This document shows, piece by piece, positions 56,077-64,000 of a DNA stretch of 64,000 nucleotides. Position 1 is the stretch's first letter. Each line of letters begins with the position of its first letter. A program made the translations under genes and the position numbers. A model generated the notes under the pieces. It saw only the letters and a list, made by a program, of their open reading frames with translations, ran no database searches and was not told the origin of the DNA. Source of the stretch: Acanthochromis polyacanthus (lineage: Eukaryota > Chordata > Actinopteri > Pomacentridae); NCBI RefSeq assembly GCF_021347895.1, contig NC_067136.1, positions 4,889,838 through 4,953,837 of the forward strand. The letters are read 5' to 3'.

Positions 56077-56276
56077 CCCCGGCCAGCAGGCAGATGGGTC
56101 CCCCCTATATAGAGCCGGGTTCTGCTCGAGGTTTCTTCCCTGTTAAAAGGGTGTTTTCCTGCCACTGTCTCCTTTGGGCTGCTCTGGGGGTCAGGCATAT
56201 GGGTTCTGTAAAGCGTCTTGAGACGAGTTGACTGTAATTGACGCTATATAAATAAAATTGAATTGAATTGAATAAA
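56077..56276 (+). mobile_element. Short L2 3' end (second copy)
   Basis: About 200 bp, from CCGGCCAGCAGGCAGATGGG to the TTGAA tandem, matches the last 200 bp of the L2 copy at 55579-55779. Severe 5' truncation, typical for L2. Confidence 0.85.
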
Positions 56277-56925
56277 TAAATTCCATTACTTTTTTAAACC
56301 AAATTCTGTGTTGATGTCTACACTTAAGGCCACACTCAGTCATTACAGCAGTAAGTGTTTTAAAAAATAAGTATTTGTAACATAAACACATTGATAACAT
56401 TTGTTAATAACAAACAATTTACAAACAGGTCAGAAATGTTTAGGTTTATTAAAATTATACTGTAAAGATGTCAGATGTCAGGGCTTCAGATGGAGTGATG
56501 ATCTTGCTGCATAGCTGTGTTCAGAGACAGACAGATCCTCCCACTGAGGTTCCACATCACAACGTCTTTGACGCTGACTGTCATATCTAAGTTACAAAAA
56601 ACACAACAAAATGTTTTTTATTAGGAATTAAACTTCAACCAGAACATCCACGGGTCATGTGAGTGTTGCTAAGGTCCACATAATGACAAGTAGTGCAGAC
56701 TAGCAAGAATTAAAAATACTGAGACTGACCAACGCTGCAAACTTTAAGTCTTACAAGTATCCAGAAATAATGTAAGCTACATTAAGACTGATCACAGTGT
56801 TCAAAACCATCTTAATACAATTTAAAATGTCATTTTAGAAATGGTTTCAGTTAATTGTTCATAACTGATCATTAAATGTAATCACAGCATGGATCATGGA
56901 ACTTTACGTCAGGCAAAACAATATC

Positions 56926-57258
56926 TCACTCACCCGTATCTGACAACCTCTTCAAAGCCCGCCGTGGCTTCTTTACTGGAGCATCATAGCCGAGCCATTT
57001 CTCGGGGTAAGGGTGCTCCTCTGTCGGCTCTCTGTCCACAAAATGAAACAAACATACATAAGGGCGCTTCGGTGGGCACTTAAGGTTTAGCGCTTTCAGC
57101 CACAGCCGCATGTGCTCCTCATCTTTGGATGTAGATTATAAGGAGCCCCACAACACTCCCATCTCTCCACATGATGTTCAAAACAGGTTTGTTTCAAAAA
57201 CTCTCTCCTCTTGGCCCAGTTATTATGGCAGCCTCGACATCTTGATGAAATAAAATCG
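56926..57258 (-). pseudogene. THAP-like domain exon, one frameshift
   Basis: Reading from 57258: CRGCHNNWAKRREFLKQTC, then after a one-base shift near 57128 DEEHMRLWLKALNLKCPPKR, PYVCLFHFVDREPTEEHPYP, EKWLGYDAP, ending RLSDTG with a consensus donor GTGAGT at about 56935. The C-x2-C, WLKAL and VCLFHF parts are those of an extended THAP-like zinc finger found in fish. No ATG is in frame. It is unrelated in sequence to the THAP exon at 48981. Confidence 0.55.
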
Positions 57259-57663
57259 CTAGCTGGTTAGCTTACACCGCTCGTTCCTTTTGTTGACAAC
57301 TGCACCTCCGGTCTGAAGTGGAAATCACAGGACAAAATGCTGTAATGTGGCGCCGCCCTGGTGAAGCTGCAAAATAAGGTGAATACATAGAAAGGCTAGA
57401 TGGCTGATGGGACTTTCACCGCCGTCGTCACCGGTCGGCCATCTTACCGAGGGGGACTGTTCTGGAGCGCTCTATAGTAGTGGATGGAAGGTGAGCGACT
57501 ACACAAACAAAAATACACTTAACTTGCTGAATTCTTGACAGATTTACAAACGGTTTGGTTTGTTAAAAACCTTACTAACATGGCTATGATTCAGGCCACA
57601 CAGACCTGTTGAAATTGCAGTTTTTTCTTTTCAAAAATCGCTGCATAGTTGTGTGTTTGTTAC

Positions 57664-57829
57664 TGTAGATCATTCAGATGAATGCATCTCAGATGTGTCC
57701 TAAGTCACTTGCCGTACTTACCAGTGCTCTACTTACCTTATCCCAGTGGATCACAGTGTAATGCTGCTGCCCTGAGTTCAAATAAAGCTTCTGTTGACTG
57801 CAAAACAACCTCATATACTCATTTCAACA
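57664..57829 (+). repeat. 5' LTR of Gypsy element
   Basis: TGTAGATC ... TTCAACA with AATAAA near 57781. Shorter by a few bases than the 3' copy (no second GTGCTGTCAGAT-like unit). Confidence 0.9.
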
Positions 57830-57942
57830 TGGTGTCAGAAGATCTTCAGACCTGCCTGTTGTGAGTTTTTTTTTTTTTTGCATTTTCCAGCAAGTTTTTT
57901 GTCGAGCGTTGGACATCGACTTAAAGCGGTTGCTAACGAGCC

Positions 57943-58830
57943 ATGGCAGAGGGATTTCGCCGACCGGACCCGCTCGTTTTTGAAGGAGACGTCGCTGAGA
58001 GTTGGCACGTGTTCGACAGGGAGTATGATATCTTCATCGAAGCTGCTCACGCCGACAAGCCTCCCAAGACAAAGGCATATATCCTCCTCAATCTCGCAGG
58101 AGCAGAAGCCATCGAGCGGGAGCGTTCATTTGTCTACGCGGCAGAAGTTAGGGCGCCAGGAGACAATGGAGCCGTTCTGGTCCCAGCCGAGTCCAGAGAA
58201 GACCCTGAGTGCCTGAAACGGAAATTTCGGGAGATGGGCAACCCACAACATAATAAAACAATGGAAAGACATGAATTCCACACCCGAAATCAGAAACAAG
58301 GTGAGACAATTGAAGCATTTATCAGTGAAAATTAAAGCTAAGAATTGCCACTTTGGAGAGTTGACAGATGAGCTTATCTGTGACAGAATCGTCTGTGGCA
58401 TAAACAAAGACAGCATTCTCAAAGCCTTGCTACGTGATAGTGATCTTACTCTGACAAAAGCTATATCTACTTGCCGTATATATATGAAGTGACCGAGGAG
58501 AACACGAGGGCATTAACAAAGCAGTCAGCGACTGTAGATGCACTTCAGCCCAACTCCGCTAGAGGGCAGCAAAGACCACGGTATAACCATTCAGGAAAGC
58601 ATGATGCCAAGTCCATCACAAACTGCAGTAATTGTGGGGGCGACCACATAGCGCAGAGGGACAAATGTCCAGCATATGGTCAACAATGCCACAAATGCAA
58701 AAAAAATGAATCACTACAAGAAGTGCTGCAGGTCCAAACAAGCATATCAGAACATGGAAAAGAGAAGCTTCACAAAAAAGCACTATGCTCGGAAACCAGT
58801 TCATCAGCTGGATATAGAACAGTCTGAACA
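57943..58830 (+). pseudogene. Gypsy gag, frameshifted
   Basis: ATG at 57943 (MAEGFRRPDPLVFEGDVAES) opens to 58335. The remainder is in other frames up to about 58830, with a zinc-knuckle-like CSNCGGDHIAQRDKCPAYGQ followed by CHKCKK at about 58623-58700. Gag proteins form the capsid and bind the RNA. Confidence 0.75.
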
Positions 58831-58849
58831 TGTCAACGATGAGACTTTC

Positions 58850-60440
58850 TATGTTGATGGAGTATCTGATGTGGACACAGTTACCCAGATGGATGAACAG
58901 GATGAAGGATATGTCACGCTGCACATAAATGACAAGCCAATTGAAATGAAGGTAGACACAGGAGCAAAGTGCAACGTTATTGCTAAAGAAACCTACCAGC
59001 AGTTGTCAGGCGCGACCATCTCACCACCTGGCAAGACCACAAACTAATGGCATACGGAGGCAGCAAAATAGAAACTGCAGGTTCTGTCACACTGCCTTGC
59101 TATCTAAATGGAGAGCAACACACACTACCTTTCTTCCTGGTTGACCGTGACGTCACACCACTATTGGGATTTCGTGCATGTTTGCGTCTTGGACTGGTTA
59201 CTTTGAGTCCTCATGTTCATCAGATCAGCACAGAGACCAAATTGGACTTTGTAGAACATATCAAAGAACATTACAGGGATGTGTTCAGTGATGAACTAGG
59301 AGAACTGCCAACCACCTACTCGATGACATTGGATCCAGCTGTTCAGCCAGTTGTTCGCCCAGCACACCGCATCCCCTTGGCAATGCAGGATCGTGTAAAA
59401 GCTGAACTGGACAACATGACTAATAAAGGAGTCATAACTCCTGTTTCAGAGCCAACAGACTGGGTTTCATCCATGGTTGCAACACACAAAAAAGACAAAG
59501 AAGAAATAAGACTGTGCATCAACCCCAAAGATCCAAACACAGCTTTAAAGAGACCCCACTACCCGATGCGTCGTGTGGAGGAAGTTACCACTCAAATGTC
59601 TGGTTCATCCCTGTTTTCAGTGCTTGATGCCAAGAACTCCTTCTGGCAAATAAAGCTCGACCACAAGTCATCACTACTCACCGCCATTTGGCATAAATTC
59701 AGCCAGTGGAGTCTTCCAGCGTTCAATGGAGCAACTATTTGCTGGATACCCATGCTGCATCATCGTGGATGACATCATTGTGGGAGGTCATGATGCTGCA
59801 GAACATGATGCCAATCTAAGAAAAGTGCTCGACCGCGCACGAGAGATCAAGCTCAGACTCAATCCGCAAAAGTGCAAGTTCCGCCTCGATCAAGTCTGCT
59901 CTGTGGGTCATGTGTTCTCAAAAGAAGGATTAAAGGCTGACCCCACAAAGACTGAAGCCATCACAAACATGCCTGTTCCACACGACTCTCTTGCTGTGCA
60001 ACGATTCCTGGGCATGGTTAATTACCTCGAGAAGTTCATTCCTAACCTGAGCAACATTGCAGCACCACTCAGGCAGCTCACTCATAAGGACACAGCATGG
60101 TGCTGGCTTCCACATCACCAACAAGCACTTGACAATCTCAAGTCATCCCTGTCCAGCTCACCAGTCCTGTCATATTTCAACGTAAAGAAACCAGTGACAT
60201 GCGATGCTTCTCGCTATGGACTGGGTGCAGCTTGTCTGCAAGATGGAAAGCCTGTCGCATATGCATCTCGAACACTGTCAGACAGAGACTCGCTATGCGC
60301 AAATCGAAAAAGAACTGCTCGCTGCTGTTTTCACATGCACCAAGTTCAGAGACTACATCTATGGCAAACACACTCTCATTGAGACAGACCACCAACCCCT
60401 GGTCTCCATACTAAAAAAGCCAATCCACACAGCCCCAGCC
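58850..60440 (+). pseudogene. Gypsy protease, reverse transcriptase and RNase H region
   Basis: Protease with VDTGAKCNVIAKE at about 58950. RT: DWVSSMVATHKKDKEEIRLC, LFSVLDAKNSFWQIKLD, then a deletion at about 59690-59735 removing the segment before the catalytic box, then CCIIVDDIIVGGHDAAEHDA. RNase H: VTCDASRYGLGAACLQDGKP and, in another frame, RYAQIEKELLAAVFTC and IETDHQPLVSILKKP, ending at a deletion junction near 60445. Confidence 0.8.
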
Positions 60441-60447
60441 CGCCTGC

Positions 60448-61518
60448 ATGAGTAAAGATATTACCAAAGAGCTACTATCCTGCGCTGTATGCAACAGTAC
60501 GCGCTCACGCCAACAGAAGGAACCACTCCAACTACATCCAGTTCCTACTCTCCCATGGTCCACGGTTGCCACTGACATCTTCGAATGGCATGACCAGCAG
60601 TATTCAGTGCTAGTGGACTCATACTCAGGCTGGTTTGAAATAGATCTCCTCCGTGACAGTTCATCAGCCACTGTCATCAAAAAGCTGAAAAGACATTTCT
60701 CCGTTCACGGAGTACCTCACACCCTGATCTCAGATAATACCCGACAATATACAAGCCAGCAATTCCAAGAGTTTGCTCGACAGTGGGACTTTGCTCACAC
60801 CACCAGCAGTCCTGAATACCCACAGTCAAATGGACTAGCTGAGCGTGCAGTCTGCAGCGCCAAACAGCTGATGGAAAAATCACACCAAGACGGAGCGGAC
60901 GTTTTCCTTAATCTGCTAAACATCAGGAACATTCCACGTGATAAGACATTAGGTTCACCAGCAGAACGTCTCATGTCTCGACAAACACGCTCAACATTCC
61001 CCATTGACAGCAGCCTTCTGGTACCCGCCCCACTGAGTGCAAGTCAGGTGTCTGCCCAGCTTCAAAGAAGAAGACTAATCCAAAAACAGTATCATGATGC
61101 TACAAGCCGCCCACTGCAGCCACTCACAGAAGGACAAGTTGTCAGGTTGCAGACCACCAAAGGGCATGAACGGCTTGGCACGGTGACACAGGTGTGTAAG
61201 GAGCCGCGCTCCTACATGGTTGAGTCCAACGGAGGCGTCTACAGGAGGAACCGCCGCCACATCCTTCCTGTTGCAGAGAGCCCGCCACCACCACACGTTG
61301 ACCCAGGTGGCTCTGGTTCTCAGCCAGCAGTGCCTGATTCATCGGACACTCTACCGCCCACACCGCATCATCTTTTGCCTCACCCCTCACCAAAGACCAC
61401 CTACCAGCACACCAGGGAGCGTCAAGACCACTCATCTGCCCATGTGTCACGCAGAGGGTCCCCATATGTGACACGGTCTGGCCGAATTTCCAGGCCGAAT
61501 CCTAAGTACAATGACTAG
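60448..61518 (+). CDS. Gypsy integrase fragment, 356 codons open
   Basis: The frame starts at the deletion junction and lacks most of the N-terminal HHCC zinc finger (CAVCNSTRSRQ remains). The catalytic core keeps D (STVATDIFEWH), D (LISDNTRQYTS) and E (SNGLAERAV). The C-terminus includes an SH3-like GQVVRLQTTKGHERLGTVTQ and a basic, Pro-rich tail ending GRISRPNPKYND. It is a remnant of a polyprotein, not a separate gene. Confidence 0.8.
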   Translation: MSKDITKELLSCAVCNSTRSRQQKEPLQLHPVPTLPWSTVATDIFEWHDQQYSVLVDSYSGWFEIDLLRDSSSATVIKKLKRHFSVHGVPHTLISDNTRQYTSQQFQEFARQWDFAHTTSSPEYPQSNGLAERAVCSAKQLMEKSHQDGADVFLNLLNIRNIPRDKTLGSPAERLMSRQTRSTFPIDSSLLVPAPLSASQVSAQLQRRRLIQKQYHDATSRPLQPLTEGQVVRLQTTKGHERLGTVTQVCKEPRSYMVESNGGVYRRNRRHILPVAESPPPPHVDPGGSGSQPAVPDSSDTLPPTPHHLLPHPSPKTTYQHTRERQDHSSAHVSRRGSPYVTRSGRISRPNPKYND

Positions 61519-61756
61519 TTACATGCTGAAAAAAAGAGGAAAATGTGTAAATGAATGTTATTAAATTTCATGCCAAGTTGTGTGTATTGCTGTTGCAATA
61601 GTACCAGAAGTTTTAGAAGATGATGCTGCCAGGTGTATTTTATTTTTTATTATTATAAACTGCTAAATTTATGCAGAAATATCTTTGGTTACTCTTTGAC
61701 ATTACACTGCCGATAAGTTTGTTCTGGTTGAGAAATAGAAAACTAAAAGGAGAGGA

Positions 61757-61930
61757 TGTAGATCGTTCAGATGAAAGCGTCTCAGATGTGCTGTCAGATG
61801 TGTCCTGAATACTTACCAGTGCACATGCTCTACTGACCTTATCCCAGTGGATCACAGTGTAATGCTGCTGTCCTGAGTTCCAATAAAGCTTCTGCTGACT
61901 GCAAAACAACTTCATATACTCATTTTAACA
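61757..61930 (+). repeat. 3' LTR of Gypsy element
   Basis: TGTAGATC ... TTTAACA; about 90% like the 5' LTR by eye, so the insertion is not very recent. Confidence 0.9.
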
Positions 61931-61978
61931 GTTACAGCCATTTGCAAGGCTGCAATCTGGGAGTTTCAGTTATTATAT

Positions 61979-63799
61979 GGGCCATTCTACCGAATTTGTC
62001 CAAACTGTGGTCCCACACTAATAAAACTATGTAACAAAACAATTAAGAATTCAGACTTTACATATTTACTAAGATTCTTTGATGATCTATTTAACACACA
62101 AGACAGCAAATAGATAGTAAGAAGCGAAATATATACAAAATCATCATTTATAGTGTGCTTTCTATTGGGAAGTAGTTGTCCCAACCCTGAGCCCTAAATT
62201 CTGACCTATGAAAATAATACTTAAAACAATTTTGTATTTTTTTCAATGATGTTTTTTAAAATATCTTGTTGATTTCTTTTAAACAGCATTGAAATGATTT
62301 GGATGTATTGTGGGTTTAATTTTTTAATTTAAAAAGATCATTAAAAAAATGCTGTCCCACGCTTTCATGTCACGCCCGAAACACAGATAGTTTTACCACA
62401 TAGGTTGAGCTGGTTTTAGCCACAGCCCTGCTTTTTTGATCAGGCAGAGACTCAGCATCCCTCTACCTCATGGCATCATGGTGAGCAGTTACCTCTCACC
62501 ATTTTGGAGTAAATGTGCTCCAAAATCTGAAAATCTGTCTGGAACATTTTTAATTGTCACTACCAAACACATATTCTCTGCAATTAAGTAAACCTGTGGA
62601 GGTTTAATGCAACATATGATGTTTTTATGTGTGTACACCTGTTCAAACGGCCATTTGCTGGCCATGTGCTTAGTAGCATTTTTTTAGCTATTAGCTAAAA
62701 TTAGCTAAAATTATCACAACCGAAACAGTCACAACCGAAACAGATGGTAGAGTTTCGGTTGTGACACGATCGTTTCGGTTGTGACAACATGTAATGGTCC
62801 ACTTACTTAACTCAGTGTTTGATCGTTATTACCTCTTAAAACATGTAGATAATGCTGATTCATGTTTTAAATTATGCAACATCAGGAGAAAGCAACAGGG
62901 AGAAATGAACAAAATATTCACCAAAATATTTGAAAAAATAGATTTTTAGCCCAAGAGTGTTCACCACATTATTCTTAGGAAGTTGTTTGTTTTAAGTTAA
63001 GTAAAGTTCTTGCATCACACTTTCTGGTGTGTGTATTTTTTTAAAAAAAAAAGATGTTTTAAGTAATGTTACAGCAGATGTGTTGAGATGTTTGACTAGG
63101 CTAATGCTGGCCTTCAAAATAAATGTCTTTGATAATAAGTTACTTCATTTCATTGATTATAAACATTTGTGTTCATAATATTCCCAATGTAAGACATGCT
63201 AGAAGTTAATATTAAGCTAAAAGGTGGAGGGAATATGACACAACCTTGCAAACAAAAAATAGTGGTCACTACCAAAGTGGGTGTTTTGTAAAAAATAAAA
63301 GATATTGAGTCATCAACTAACATTTTATGATGACTATTCGTTAAATGTATGTTCAGTTTCATAACTCATTAACTCTGAGATCTATATAATCAGTGGAATT
63401 TGTTTTACAGGAAAAGATTGGATTTTGATTTTGATAAGTCTTAGAAATTGAACTTTGAAAAATGTTTAAAATATCATTTTTATTGATTTTGTTGTAAAAC
63501 CCTTCAAGAAAAAAATTTAAAAATATTCTTTAGAGGGGGCATGGAAATACAATATGAACAGAATAATATAATGCCTTTTATTGCTGTGTGTTGCTGTGTT
63601 TTGGTTGTGACACATTTTGGGAGCGGAAAAAACATTTCAAGAACAGGCAGAAATTAAAATATGAATATTGACTGCACTATACAAGATATATGTACCTTAG
63701 ATATGGTACAACATTTGTATGGACAAAGTTTTGGGAAAAAAACACTTTAAAAATGTTTTTTCCAACCCTTCACTTTGGACAAATTCGGTAGAATGGCCC
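61979..63799. mobile_element. 1.82-kb non-autonomous element with inverted termini
   Basis: Terminal inverted repeats begin GGGCCATTCTACCGAATTTG then TCCAAA, at both ends (61979-62004; 63774-63799). ATAT flanks both sides and may be the target duplication. Interior AT-rich without ORFs. It starts only 48 bp beyond the Gypsy 3' LTR. Confidence 0.8.
62714..62784. repeat. Four copies of TCACAACCGAAAC in two orientations
   Basis: Two forward copies (62714-62727, 62729-62742) face two inverted copies (62752-62764, 62772-62784) around GATGGTAGA. A related GGTTGTGACA occurs at ~63604. Confidence 0.85.
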
Positions 63800-64000
63800 A
63801 TATAGGTTTCCATGAGACCAACAGTAATTTTGTGACAACATATTTTGTCTAAATGACACTTTGTGTGGATGCAGTTGGGCATTAGCCAGCAAAGAAACAA
63901 GAGGTTGTGAATGAGACATGTGAGCCACTTGGACTATTACAAAGTAACCTGGACTTAATTCTATACAGGTGGGAAAGACATAATTACTCCTTCATTTTAA

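Larger units (their letters stand above)
57664..61930 (+). mobile_element. Gypsy-type LTR retrotransposon, complete ends, internally deleted
   Basis: 4267 bp between LTRs of 166 and 174 bp, flanked by 5-bp GTTAC duplications (57659-57663, 61931-61935). A primer-binding-like TGGTGTCAGAAG follows the 5' LTR; a purine tract AAAAGGAGAGGA precedes the 3' LTR. Domain order is gag, zinc knuckle, protease, RT, RNase H, integrase, as in Gypsy/Metaviridae. No env. Deletions in RT and between RNase H and integrase, plus frameshifts, make it defective. Confidence 0.92.

Noticed and set aside
51470..57400. Possible matching ends ATTCACCTTATTTCGC and AATAAGGTGAATACATAG as TIRs of one large transposon
   Set aside because: Similarity is about 14 bp, with no longer alignment and no duplication; treated as chance.

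Overview
The window looks like teleost fish nuclear DNA. The evidence is a multi-exon vertebrate gene (camta2) with GT-AG introns, and dense repeats typical of bony fish: L1, L2, RTE and Rex1/Babar-like LINEs, a tRNA-derived SINE, an intact Tc1 transposon, hAT-type MITEs, a Gypsy retrotransposon with both LTRs, very long (CA)n arrays and many minisatellites. No prokaryotic or organellar features were seen.

Layout. 1-2.45 kb: decayed L1 on the minus strand. 2.5-7.0 kb: four unrelated minisatellites. 7.07-27.11 kb: camta2 on the plus strand, 21 exons from the second half of the CG-1 DNA-binding domain to the stop codon. The first exons lie left of the window or are not recognisable. Its introns are filled with minisatellites, many built on TTAGC/GCTAA words, and with two LINE insertions (8.4-10.2 and 13.8-14.85 kb). 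Two exons (near 22.1 and 26.2 kb) have their 5' splice sites copied inside tandem repeats. 27.1-30.4 kb: 3' UTR, more tandem repeats and a hAT-type MITE.

30.44-47.78 kb is the most unusual part. Two copies of a ~425-bp sequence lie in inverted orientation 17.3 kb apart. Each carries a CCAAT/GC-box/CRE-like/TATA promoter and the first codons of the same ORF. Inside the right copy (45.2-47.4 kb, minus strand) is a compact set of small overlapping ORFs with a DNA-virus-like layout: two proteins resembling PC4/PurA-type single-stranded-DNA binders, a frameshifted protein with a Cys/His knuckle, and a helical protein. Converging on them is an apparently intact four-exon TARG1/OARD1-like macrodomain gene (43.99-44.74 kb), just downstream of a solo LTR. 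The rest of the interval holds a SINE, a 5'-truncated L1, an intact Tc1 copy and a 1.9-kb CA array, and no recognisable replication, capsid or integrase gene.

47.8-64 kb is layered transposon debris: a THAP-exon deletion derivative with perfect TIRs, the first exon of a YqaJ-type transposon gene, a 423-bp palindrome, an L2 LINE, a second L2 3' end, a frameshifted THAP-like exon, a Gypsy element (4.27 kb, TSD GTTAC) with internal deletions, and a 1.8-kb TIR-bounded non-autonomous element with a symmetrical motif cluster. Only camta2 and the TARG1-like gene look like functional cellular genes. Identifications rest on reading translations and motifs; no database search was possible.
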